64,000 nucleotides of DNA, from contig JACKEI010000001.1 of assembly GCA_020633075.1 (NCBI GenBank), forward strand, positions 1,860,001-1,924,000, written 5' to 3'. A program made the position numbers and the translations under genes. Shown here piece by piece: positions 20,868 to 28,690 of this stretch (positions are counted from its first letter, which is position 1; the number at the start of each line of letters is the position of its first letter). This stretch comes from Sandaracinaceae bacterium (lineage in GTDB: Bacteria; Myxococcota_A; Polyangia; Polyangiales; Houyiibacteriaceae). The notes under the pieces were generated by a model, which had not been told where the DNA came from, ran no database searches, and saw only the letters and a program-made list of their open reading frames with translations.

Positions 20868-21305
20868 ATGGCAGCTCGCAAGCGCGCAACGACCAAGAAG
20901 GCTGGAGGCCGCGGAAGCCCCGAAGCCATCGCTAAGCGGCGCACCGCTCGGCAGCTCAACGCACTCCTCGAGGGTGGGACCAAAGAAGGCCCAAAGCTCG
21001 ACGGACGTACCGAGAAGCGCCGCAAGCGTCTCATCCAGGAACTCAAGGACGGCAAACGCGGTGAAGCGCTGAAGCCCGTCGAGGCGGTCAGCCACACCAA
21101 CGAGCTGCTCGGGCTCGGCGAGAGCCTCGCGTCGCTCAAGCGACAGGGCGTGAAGCCCCGCAAGTTCGACACCTCTCCCGAGATCATGGACGTGGTCCGG
21201 GCCACCCAGACCGCGTACGGGTACGCCGAGGACGCCTGGAAGATCATCGGCATCACGTTGGACGCCCCGGCCCCCGAAAAGAAGGCCAAGCGCACCAAGA
21301 AGTGA
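20868..21305 (+). CDS. Small basic protein of unknown function
   Basis: This 145-residue protein is strongly basic at both ends (AARKRATTKKAGGRG at the N-terminus, KKAKRTKK at the C-terminus) with a helical middle (RTARQLNALLEGG, KRRKRLIQELKDGKR). The composition suggests a nucleic-acid-binding protein, but I do not recognise the family. The ATG at 20868 has AGGA about 9 bp upstream; an in-frame start at 20826 adds 14 residues without a ribosome site. An AT-rich promoter-like island precedes it and a tRNA-Cys gene follows 79 bp downstream. Confidence 0.65.
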   Translation: MAARKRATTKKAGGRGSPEAIAKRRTARQLNALLEGGTKEGPKLDGRTEKRRKRLIQELKDGKRGEALKPVEAVSHTNELLGLGESLASLKRQGVKPRKFDTSPEIMDVVRATQTAYGYAEDAWKIIGITLDAPAPEKKAKRTKK

Positions 21306-21384
21306 GGCCGGCCGCGCCCTTCAGAGGGCTGGACCACTTCGGGATGGACAAGAGCGCAGGCTGGCGCTAAACGTCCATCCCCCC

Positions 21385-21456
21385 GGCGCCGTAGCCAAGT
21401 GGTTAGGCAACGGTTTGCAAAACCGTCACACACCGGTTCGAATCCGGTCGGCGCCT
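21385..21456 (+). tRNA. tRNA-Cys (GCA)
   Basis: The 72-nt gene folds completely: acceptor GGCGCCG/CGGCGCC, D-arm with AGTGGTTA loop, anticodon arm ACGGT-TTGCAAA-ACCGT with anticodon GCA, T-arm ACCGG-TTCGAAT-CCGGT, and U as discriminator base, as expected for tRNA-Cys. The 3' CCA is not encoded. A terminator follows 15 bp downstream. No integrase or attachment repeat is seen beside it. Confidence 0.96.
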
Positions 21457-21471
21457 CTCACCCCCCGCAGG

Positions 21472-21502
21472 ACGCCCCAGGACCACACCCCTGGGGCGTT
21501 TT
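21472..21502 (+). terminator. Intrinsic terminator after tRNA-Cys
   Basis: A perfect 10-bp stem, ACGCCCCAGG (21472-21481) with CCTGGGGCGT (21490-21499), closes an 8-nt loop and runs into TTTT (21499-21502). It ends the tRNA transcript before the sulfatase-like gene at 21558. Confidence 0.8.
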
Positions 21503-21557
21503 GCGTTCCGGCCCATCTGGCCCTAGGGGACGGTCCCCGCCCCTCGCTCCCCCCGGC

Positions 21558-24500
21558 ATGCTCGCAACGCCCGACGAAAACACCGCCCCGCGTGGGCTAG
21601 GCCTCAAGTACGCCGGAGCGGGGCTCCTCCTCGGCGCGGGCGTGGGCTTGGTCACGGCGCTCGGGGACTTTGGTGCGGAGTGGCTCTGGCTCCAGCTGTG
21701 GAGTGACCGCGCGGGCTTTCTGGCGCGGCTCTTGTGCGTTCAGCTCAGCTTGGGGGCGCTGCTCGGGGCGCTGGCCGGCGGCATCGCGGGGGGGCTCGAG
21801 CCAGCCATCCGCCGGAGGGCCGCGGCCGCCGCCAACAGCGAGCGCACTCTGCGGGCGCTGCGCCCCCTGAGCGGGACGGCGCTGCTGGCTGCGCCCGCCA
21901 TGCTGGTCGGGCACCTGCTCTTCACTGGCGGCAAGATGTCCATGATGCCGCACCGCGGCTTCTTCGCGGCGCTGCTGGGGCTGGTGCTGGTGGGCGCGGT
22001 GTACGTGGGGCTGCGGGTGGCCTTGAGCGTGGCCCAGGCGCAGTGGGCCACGCGTCCACGCCAGCTGGTCGCCGCAGCGTGTCTGGTCGGGACCGGCGTG
22101 CTGGGCAAGCTGGACCAGACCTTCCTCCCCAACCTGTACGACTACCTGCACGCCTGCCTGACGGCGCTGCAGTGCGGCCTGGCTGCCCTGGGGCTCTGGT
22201 TGCTGCGCGGCGAGCTGCGGGCCCGAGTGGCGTTCCTGCGCCCGCCTGCGACGCGTGGCTCCGTCGCGGGAGCGCTCGTGCTGGCCGTGGTCGCCCTGGG
22301 GGTCACGCTCGCCACGCTGGAGTGGAACCAGAACGTACGCGTGGCGTTGGTGGACGCCCGCGCGTCCAACTCCCGCAGCGTGATGCAGGCCATGGAGCCT
22401 CTGCTGGCCATGTCCCGGCGGGACGCGAGCGAGGCGGCCATCGCGGGCGCGAGGGAACGCCGGGCCCGGCGTGGCCGGGAGGCCATGGCGCAGCGGGGGG
22501 ACCAGGGAGCACCGCCGCCCTCCATGGCGGAGGCGCACATCCTGTTGGTCACGGTGGACGCGCTGCGCGCGGACCACCTGGGCGCGTACGGCTACGAGCG
22601 CGGCATCAGCCCGGAGATCGACCGCTTTGCAGCGGACGCGGTCGTGTTCGAGAGGGCCTACGCTGCCGCGCCTCACAGCAGCTACTCCCTGTGCTCCTTG
22701 ATGGTGAGCGAGCATCTGCACCAGACCACACGCCTGGAGCTCCCGCTGCCGGAGGCGACGCTCGCCTCCACCATGGCGGACTCGGGCTACGCGACGACGG
22801 GCATCTACACGCTGGGCATCTTCCACACCGAGGGCGAGAACCTGCGTCTGTACGAGCACAACTCCCTCGGCTTTGCGCGCCATGAGCACGCCAACCTGGA
22901 CGCGGAGCTGCGCACGGACTTGGCGCTCACGGAGATCGACCGCGTGATGGCCGACGGGGAGCCGCCCAGCTTGCTCTGGACGCACTACTTCGACGTCCAC
23001 GAGCCCTACCAGGACACGCGCTACGGCACGTCCGACATGGACCGCTACGACGGCGAGATCAGCCACGTGGACACCGCCTTCGGCCGCCTGTTGCGCGAGG
23101 CCCGCGCGCGGCTGACGCGGCCGCTCATCGTCGTGTTGACGGCCGACCACGGCGAGGAGTTCCGCGACCACGGCGGCGTCTACCACGGGTCGACGCTGTA
23201 CGAAGAGCAGATCCGGGTGCCGCTGATGATCCTGGCGCCGGACTACCCGGCTCGCCGCATCCCGGCCCCGGTGGAGCTGGTGGACGTCGCCCCGACGCTC
23301 CTCGGCCTCGTCGACATCCTGCCCCCCAGCACCATGCACGGCGAGGACCTGCGCCCTCTCATGCGCGGCGACGTGTCCGACGTCGGGCCTGCGTTCGCGG
23401 CCGTCTCGCGGCAGCGCATGGTGGTGGACTGGCCGTACAAGCTCGTCGCCGACCTGCGCTTCAACACCTTCGCGCTCTACAACCTGGAGACGGATCCCGG
23501 CGAGCGAGTGAACCTCGCCAACGCCGAGGGCGAACGGCTCGAGGAGCTGCGCGGCGAGATCTACGCGTTCATCGACGCCCTGCAGCAGTCCGGCGCGTCT
23601 GCACCGCTGAGCCCGCACGAGCAAGCGCTGGCCTGGGGCCGCATGAACGACCGGCGCGCCGTGGAGCCCCTGAGCGAGCTGCTGGTGGACGGGAGCGCCA
23701 CGCGCGAGCAGCGCTGTGAGGCGGCGCAGATGATTGGGCGCTTGGCCGACGACCGCTCGAAGCCGGCGCTCATGATTGCGCTCGCAGACGAAGACGCGTT
23801 GGTCGCTGCGGAGGCCGCCATCGCCCTCGGTCGCCTCTACGACCCCCGCGCGCGCGACGCCCTGCGCCGCCTCGTGCACGTCGAAGACACGGACCTCCGC
23901 ACACGGGCCTCCGTGTCGCTGGCGCGCCTGCGCGACCCGGACGCGGTGCCCGGTCTGCTGGACACCCTGCGGCTCACTACCGACACCTACGAGCGCGAGG
24001 AGTCCGTGCGCTGGCTCGGACGGCTGCACAGCCAGGTGGCGCTGGAGCCGCTGATCGAGCTGCTCACCGAGTTCCGCTTCCGCTACTTGTCCATCATCGC
24101 GCTCGGCCAGCTGCGTGACCGGCGGGCGTATCCGCACCTCGTCGACATCCTCACGTGGGAGAGCCGCTCCAACGTGCGCGACGGCGTGGCGCGCAGCATC
24201 GGCCAGCTGGAGGACCCACGTGGGTTGCCGGTGCTCATGGACATGGCCGCCCACGAGGCGGAGGTCACGTCCGCCCCGGAGTCCCTGATCCGGCTCGGCG
24301 CGCTGCGTCTCGGCCTCATCGGAGGTGCGGACCTGGACCGCGCGGCCGGCCGCCGCAACCGCAGCATCGCGGCCTGCCAGGAGCTCCCGCTGGAGCGCGA
24401 CTGGGACTACCTCGACCGCACCACCTGTACCTCGCGCGCCAACGAGCTCAACGTCCGGCTTGCCCTGCCCGAGAGCGTCCGCGCACCGGCGACGACGGGC

Positions 24501-24827
24501 ACGACGGACACGACGGGCGACGCGCCCAGCGCGGAGCCGGGCTCCTCGTCCGAGCGCGTCCTGCTCATCGTCCGGCTGCGCCGCGTGGGCGACGGCGCCC
24601 CCTTCCCGGTCACGGTCACCGTAGACCCCGCGCGGGACGCGCCCGCCTTGCCGGAGCTACACGTCGAGGCCTCGGCCGCCTGGACGGAGTTCCGCACGGA
24701 GCTCCCGCGCGCCGCGCTGACTGGGACCTCCACGCGCGCCACGGTGCGCGCCCCCGAAGGGGAGCGCGTGGAGGTGGACCACATCCTGCTCGTGCCCATC
24801 ACGCCCGCTGCGCCACCGGCGCCGTAG
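21558..24827 (+). CDS. Membrane sulfatase-like protein with HEAT repeats
   Basis: This is a 1089-residue fusion. Residues 20-270 contain about six hydrophobic segments. Residues about 325-680 are an alkaline-phosphatase/sulfatase-superfamily domain: LLVTVDALRADHLGAYGY, FDVHEPY, LTADHGEEFRDHG and HGEDLRPLM. Where sulfatases have C/SxPxR, the sequence is APHSSYSLCSL, so canonical formylglycine formation is not predicted; a Ser or Thr nucleophile, as in phosphoglycerol transferases, is more likely. Residues about 690-930 are HEAT-like repeats (RAVEPLSELL, DALVAAEAAIALGRL, SVSLARLRDPDAVPGLL). A Thr/Pro-rich linker and a beta-sandwich of about 110 residues end the protein. The ATG at 21558 avoids the tRNA. 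Confidence 0.82.
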   Translation: MLATPDENTAPRGLGLKYAGAGLLLGAGVGLVTALGDFGAEWLWLQLWSDRAGFLARLLCVQLSLGALLGALAGGIAGGLEPAIRRRAAAAANSERTLRALRPLSGTALLAAPAMLVGHLLFTGGKMSMMPHRGFFAALLGLVLVGAVYVGLRVALSVAQAQWATRPRQLVAAACLVGTGVLGKLDQTFLPNLYDYLHACLTALQCGLAALGLWLLRGELRARVAFLRPPATRGSVAGALVLAVVALGVTLATLEWNQNVRVALVDARASNSRSVMQAMEPLLAMSRRDASEAAIAGARERRARRGREAMAQRGDQGAPPPSMAEAHILLVTVDALRADHLGAYGYERGISPEIDRFAADAVVFERAYAAAPHSSYSLCSLMVSEHLHQTTRLELPLPEATLASTMADSGYATTGIYTLGIFHTEGENLRLYEHNSLGFARHEHANLDAELRTDLALTEIDRVMADGEPPSLLWTHYFDVHEPYQDTRYGTSDMDRYDGEISHVDTAFGRLLREARARLTRPLIVVLTADHGEEFRDHGGVYHGSTLYEEQIRVPLMILAPDYPARRIPAPVELVDVAPTLLGLVDILPPSTMHGEDLRPLMRGDVSDVGPAFAAVSRQRMVVDWPYKLVADLRFNTFALYNLETDPGERVNLANAEGERLEELRGEIYAFIDALQQSGASAPLSPHEQALAWGRMNDRRAVEPLSELLVDGSATREQRCEAAQMIGRLADDRSKPALMIALADEDALVAAEAAIALGRLYDPRARDALRRLVHVEDTDLRTRASVSLARLRDPDAVPGLLDTLRLTTDTYEREESVRWLGRLHSQVALEPLIELLTEFRFRYLSIIALGQLRDRRAYPHLVDILTWESRSNVRDGVARSIGQLEDPRGLPVLMDMAAHEAEVTSAPESLIRLGALRLGLIGGADLDRAAGRRNRSIAACQELPLERDWDYLDRTTCTSRANELNVRLALPESVRAPATTGTTDTTGDAPSAEPGSSSERVLLIVRLRRVGDGAPFPVTVTVDPARDAPALPELHVEASAAWTEFRTELPRAALTGTSTRATVRAPEGERVEVDHILLVPITPAAPPAP

Positions 24828-24930
24828 CGCACGCTCCCCCCGAGCCGAGCAGACCCGAGCCGCCTGCGTCCTTGCCGAGATCCTCGCGCACACGTGGACA
24901 GCTCGCCTACGCGCCGCCCCCCGTCGCCTG

Positions 24931-26202
24931 CTAGTCGCGCGGCCGACCGACCAGCTCGTCGACCAGCGCACGAGCCTCGACGATGTTGTCCTCGATGGAG
25001 CAGTAGGTCCACGAGCCGTAGCGCCCGATGCTGTGCACGCCCCGCTCCCGCAGCAGCGCCTTCTTCTCGGCCACGTCGCGCAGCGAGTCCACCGTGATGT
25101 GCACGTAGGCGGGGTTCATGACCACGTGGTGCTTCGAGACCAGCTTGTGCCCCGCGACGAAGCCCACCCTCTCGAGGTCCCTCAGCACGGCCGCGAGGCT
25201 CTGCTCGGCGACGTGGGCGTCCACGTTCTCCGTGGCTTTGCGGCCCAGCTCGACGTACAGCGACATGCGGTCGGAGCCGAAGATGTTGTCGTAGAAGCCC
25301 ACACGGTAGAACGCGATGTCGCGCTGCGGGAAGTACACCCAGTGGTGCCCCTCGGGGCCCTTGCGGTCGAAGCCCAGGTTCCAGACCTCCACCTGATTGT
25401 ACGAGTAGACCGCCGGATCGAAGGCCACACCGGCGGCGCGCAGCAGCACGTCGAAGGGCGCGGAGCTCACCAGGTGCTCGAAGCGAACGCTGCGGCGGTT
25501 GGTCCGCGCGACCTTGGCCTGGAGGTCCACCTCCAGCAGGCGCTCACCGAGCGAGACGCGGCTCTCGTCCACCCCGCTCATCAGCGCGTGGACGTACTGG
25601 ATGGCGCCTCCTTCCGGGTACGTGAAGGTCGCGTTGTAGCTGCTGTTGTCGCGCTTCAGAAAGCCCGCGATGATCTCGTCCAGCTCCGCGTGCGGGAAGA
25701 AGCGCCCCATGGCGTCCACGTCGAGCGTGCCGAGGTCCGTCGCGTAGAGCTTCTCGTTGTACGGGATCAGGAACTTCTCGGAGATGGCGCGCCCGAACTT
25801 CGCGTAGAGCATCTCGAGGAAGCTCGTTGGCACGTCGGCGCTGCGGAAGTAGAGGTCGTGTAGACACTCCAGGAACTCGTCGTGTGGCAGCTGGTGGATG
25901 TTCTTCTGAAAGGGGAAGTCCACCATCTTGCCCGCGTAGTAGATGCGGCTGTCCTTGACGACCTTGAGGACGCGCTGCTCGCGCATGCGCCCGGTCAGCT
26001 CCGCTTCAATCTCGGGGTGTCGAAAGTGGAAGAAGTGGCCGGAGTAGTCCCACACGAAGCCGTCTTGACGGATGGTCTTGCAGTACCCGCCCACCTCGGT
26101 GTCGGCCTCGAGCACGAGGTAGCTGCGGTCGCGACCCAAGCGGTCCGCGACGGCCAACCCGCTCATTCCGGCGCCTACGATCAGGTACTCGACGCGGTCC
26201 AT
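24931..26202 (-). CDS. FAD-dependent oxidoreductase, UDP-galactopyranose mutase/protoporphyrinogen-oxidase-like
   Basis: This 423-residue flavoprotein has an N-terminal GxGxxG (IVGAGMSGLAVADRL) followed by LEADTEVGGYCKT, as in the amine oxidase/UDP-galactopyranose mutase superfamily. The segment PYNEKLYATDLGTLD and the SIGRYGSWTYCSIEDNI C-terminus with a conserved GR resemble mutase-like proteins in polysaccharide loci. A signal peptide is absent. Its start lies 22 bp inside the end of truB, so it is the last gene of the translation operon. Substrate unknown; a nucleotide sugar is the best guess. Confidence 0.78.
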   Translation of the reverse strand: MDRVEYLIVGAGMSGLAVADRLGRDRSYLVLEADTEVGGYCKTIRQDGFVWDYSGHFFHFRHPEIEAELTGRMREQRVLKVVKDSRIYYAGKMVDFPFQKNIHQLPHDEFLECLHDLYFRSADVPTSFLEMLYAKFGRAISEKFLIPYNEKLYATDLGTLDVDAMGRFFPHAELDEIIAGFLKRDNSSYNATFTYPEGGAIQYVHALMSGVDESRVSLGERLLEVDLQAKVARTNRRSVRFEHLVSSAPFDVLLRAAGVAFDPAVYSYNQVEVWNLGFDRKGPEGHHWVYFPQRDIAFYRVGFYDNIFGSDRMSLYVELGRKATENVDAHVAEQSLAAVLRDLERVGFVAGHKLVSKHHVVMNPAYVHITVDSLRDVAEKKALLRERGVHSIGRYGSWTYCSIEDNIVEARALVDELVGRPRD

Positions 26203-27188
26203 GTGTCCTCCGTGTTCGGCTTCGGCGGGAAGCCCCGCACGACATGTACACGCTCGTCGCGGCGCTCCCCCAGCGCGACGAGCTCCCCGCCTGCGTCCAG
26301 CAAGGCGAAGACCGGCCCGCTGGGCAGCTCGTCCCAGGACGCGATGCCCAGCGCCTCGAGCGGCAGCGCGCGCCCGTAGCGCAGCTCGGACACGGCGTGT
26401 TCGTCCACGCGCAGCATACCGAGAGAGGCCACCGCGTCGGGCAGCGAGAGCAACGCAGCCCGCGTCGCGGCGCGACAGGCCTCGTCGTGGACGCCAGCGA
26501 GCAAGCGCCCATCCAGCGCGCCCGTGGCGTCGAAGGCCCCGTTCTGCGTGCGGCGCAGCTGCACCAGGTGGCCAACCGTTCCGAGCGCAGCCGCGAGGTC
26601 GCGCCCCAGCGAGCGCACGTAGAAGCCCTTGCCCGTGTGCAGCGCGAGGGAGACGTCCACGGCCCCGTCCGGGTCCTGGGGCACGGGCGTGAGCGCGAGC
26701 ACGTCGATGGCATGACAGAGCACGTCACGAAAGGGCGCGTCCACCACCTCGCCGGCGCGCGCGCGCTCGTGCAACGCACGCCCCCCCTGCTTGATGGCGC
26801 TCACCACGGGCGCCTGCTGGGAGATCGTGCCCACGAAGCGCTCAGCGGCGGCGCGCACCTGCGCGAGGGTCAGCCCGGCAGGCACGGGACGCCGCTCGTC
26901 GACCTCCCCCTCCGCGTCCAGGGTGGTGGTCCCACGCCCTAGCCGCAGCGTGGTCTCGTAGCGCTTGTCCTCGGCGCCCAGGTGCGCCATCAGCTTCGTG
27001 CCCTGCCCCACCCCGAGGACCAGCACGCCGCTGGCCATGGGGTCCAGCGTCCCGGTGTGGCCCACTTGGGACGTGCCCAGCACCCGTCGGGCCCACTGCA
27101 CGACGTCGTGCGAGGTGGGACCCGTCGGCTTGTCCACGACCAGCAGGCCGTCCACGGGCGAGGTCTTGGGCGGCCTCGGCTTAGCCAC
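26181..27188 (-). CDS. truB: tRNA pseudouridine(55) synthase TruB
   Basis: This 335-residue enzyme makes pseudouridine 55 in the tRNA T-loop. The catalytic Asp is in GHTGTLDPMASGVL, preceded by VVDKPTGPTSHDVV. The motif GKGFYVRSLGRDLA is also typical. The C-terminus carries an extra domain of about 90 residues resembling the PUA-like end of longer TruB proteins. It follows nrnA by 24 bp in the nusA-infB operon, the usual place for truB. Confidence 0.95.
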   Translation of the reverse strand: MAKPRPPKTSPVDGLLVVDKPTGPTSHDVVQWARRVLGTSQVGHTGTLDPMASGVLVLGVGQGTKLMAHLGAEDKRYETTLRLGRGTTTLDAEGEVDERRPVPAGLTLAQVRAAAERFVGTISQQAPVVSAIKQGGRALHERARAGEVVDAPFRDVLCHAIDVLALTPVPQDPDGAVDVSLALHTGKGFYVRSLGRDLAAALGTVGHLVQLRRTQNGAFDATGALDGRLLAGVHDEACRAATRAALLSLPDAVASLGMLRVDEHAVSELRYGRALPLEALGIASWDELPSGPVFALLDAGGELVALGERRDERVHVVRGFPPKPNTEDTWTASST

Positions 27189-27212
27189 GGGTCGCTTGAC
27201 TCAGAGGCGCCC

Positions 27213-28199
27213 TCAGCATGGAGGCGGCCCCAGGAGGGCGAGCGCCTCGCGACGCACGCGAACTTGCACGGTCTCGAGGTCCTCGCTGCACTGCGCGCCG
27301 GCCGCGTTGCGGTGACCCCCTCCGCCCATGGCCACCGCGATCAGGCTGATGTCCGCGGTGCCGCGCGAGCGCAGGCTGATCTTGGTGTCGAGGCCCGTCT
27401 CGGTGGGCCACTCCCAGAGCAGCGCGGCCACCTCCACCCCGCGCAGCATGCGCCCGTAGTTGACCATGCCCTCCACCATGTCGTCGTTGGCGCCGACCTC
27501 GCTGAGCATGGCCCGCGTGACGCGCAACAGCGCCAGCCGCCCACAGTCAGAGACCTCGAGGGTGTCCAAGATGGACGCCAGCAGCTTCATGCGTGGCTCC
27601 TCCCAGCCCTCGAAGAGCTCGTAGGCGGCCTCCCAGGGGTCCGCGCCGGCTTCCAGCAGCTCCGCGCCCAGACGCAGCGTCCTCGGCTTGGTGGCGGGGT
27701 ACCGAAAGCCCCCGGTGTCCGCCACGATGGCCGCGTAGAGGGGGGTGGCGGCGGCCCGCGGCAGCGGCCACACGCCCAGCTTGCGCGCCAGCAGCGCGAT
27801 GACCTCGCCGGTCGCGCAGGCGTCGGTGTCGCGCAGCTTCAGGTCGCCGACGTCATCGTGGGCGGCGTGGTGGTCGACGACGATGAGCGGGCCCCGCACC
27901 TCGCGCCCTGGCAAGCCGTCCGGCAGCAGCGTCTTGGCCGCGGTGTCCATGACCCAGGTGGAGTCGAAGCGCGCCTCGGGCGGCAGCTCGCGCACGCGCG
28001 GGACGTAGTCCACCAGGTACTGCAGCGTGAGCGAGAGGTCGTCCGGGACGTACAAGGTGACGTCTTTCCCCAGCTGCCTCAGCACGGCGGCGAAGCCCAC
28101 CGCGCTCCCGTAGGCGTCGGCGTCCGGGCGACGGTGGCACGCGACGAGGAAGCGCTGTCCTTGCTGGACCATGCGCACCGCCTCGGCGATCCCTCTCAC
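27213..28199 (-). CDS. DHH/DHHA1 phosphoesterase, NrnA-like (nanoRNase / pAp phosphatase)
   Basis: This 328-residue protein has the DHH signature: HRRPDADAYGSA at residues 22-33, the metal-binding VDHHAAHDD near 116-124, and TGEVI. The C-terminal DHHA1 domain has GGGGHRNAAG for nucleotide binding. NrnA-type enzymes degrade 2-5-nt RNAs and dephosphorylate pAp. It overlaps the rbfA stop by ATGA and precedes truB, as in many Gram-positive and deltaproteobacterial genomes. Confidence 0.92.
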   Translation of the reverse strand: MRGIAEAVRMVQQGQRFLVACHRRPDADAYGSAVGFAAVLRQLGKDVTLYVPDDLSLTLQYLVDYVPRVRELPPEARFDSTWVMDTAAKTLLPDGLPGREVRGPLIVVDHHAAHDDVGDLKLRDTDACATGEVIALLARKLGVWPLPRAAATPLYAAIVADTGGFRYPATKPRTLRLGAELLEAGADPWEAAYELFEGWEEPRMKLLASILDTLEVSDCGRLALLRVTRAMLSEVGANDDMVEGMVNYGRMLRGVEVAALLWEWPTETGLDTKISLRSRGTADISLIAVAMGGGGHRNAAGAQCSEDLETVQVRVRREALALLGPPPC

Positions 28200-28627
28200 G
28201 CGCCGTCCTCACCAGCGGGAGCCGCTTCGTCGCCGCTGTCCTCGCGAGCACGCTCCTCCTCCTGAGCGTCGGCACGGATCTCGGCGAGCACGGACTCGAT
28301 CTGCAGCGCCGAGTCCACGACCTCGTCCCAGAAGAACTGGAACGCGGGCGTGTAGCGCAGCCCGAGCTTGGCCCCAACCTCCCGGCGGATGTACCCCGCG
28401 GCGTGCTCGAGCCCCTTGACCACGGCAGCACGCTGCTTGGCGTCCGCGGGCTGGAGGGTTCGGACGTAGACGCGCGCGTGACCCAGGTCGTCGGTCACGC
28501 GAACCTCGGACACCAGCACGTCTTTCACCCGCGGGTCACGGACAGCGCCCCGCAGGAGCAGCTCCATCACTTCGGCTCGGACGCGCTCTGCCACGCGAAC
28601 GCTGCGTTTCTGCTCAAGTCGTGGCAT
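28196..28627 (-). CDS. rbfA: 30S ribosome-binding factor RbfA
   Basis: This 143-residue KH-fold maturation factor helps process the 5' end of 16S rRNA in the 30S subunit. The N-terminus RSVRVAERVRAEVMELLLR and the segment VSEVRVTDDLGHARVYVR match the family. An acidic tail of about 25 residues (EEERAREDSGDEAAPAGEDGA region) extends beyond the core. It lies between infB and nrnA. Confidence 0.95.
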   Translation of the reverse strand: MPRLEQKRSVRVAERVRAEVMELLLRGAVRDPRVKDVLVSEVRVTDDLGHARVYVRTLQPADAKQRAAVVKGLEHAAGYIRREVGAKLGLRYTPAFQFFWDEVVDSALQIESVLAEIRADAQEEERAREDSGDEAAPAGEDGA

Positions 28628-28690
28628 GGCCGTGTCCCAAGGGTGGGCTCTTCTGACCGCGGATGCAAAGCCCGAAGCCGGGGCGCACGC

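Noticed and set aside
21399..21557. Upstream extension of the sulfatase-like protein
   Set aside because: The extension would start inside tRNA-Cys and cross its terminator, so the ATG at 21558 is preferred.
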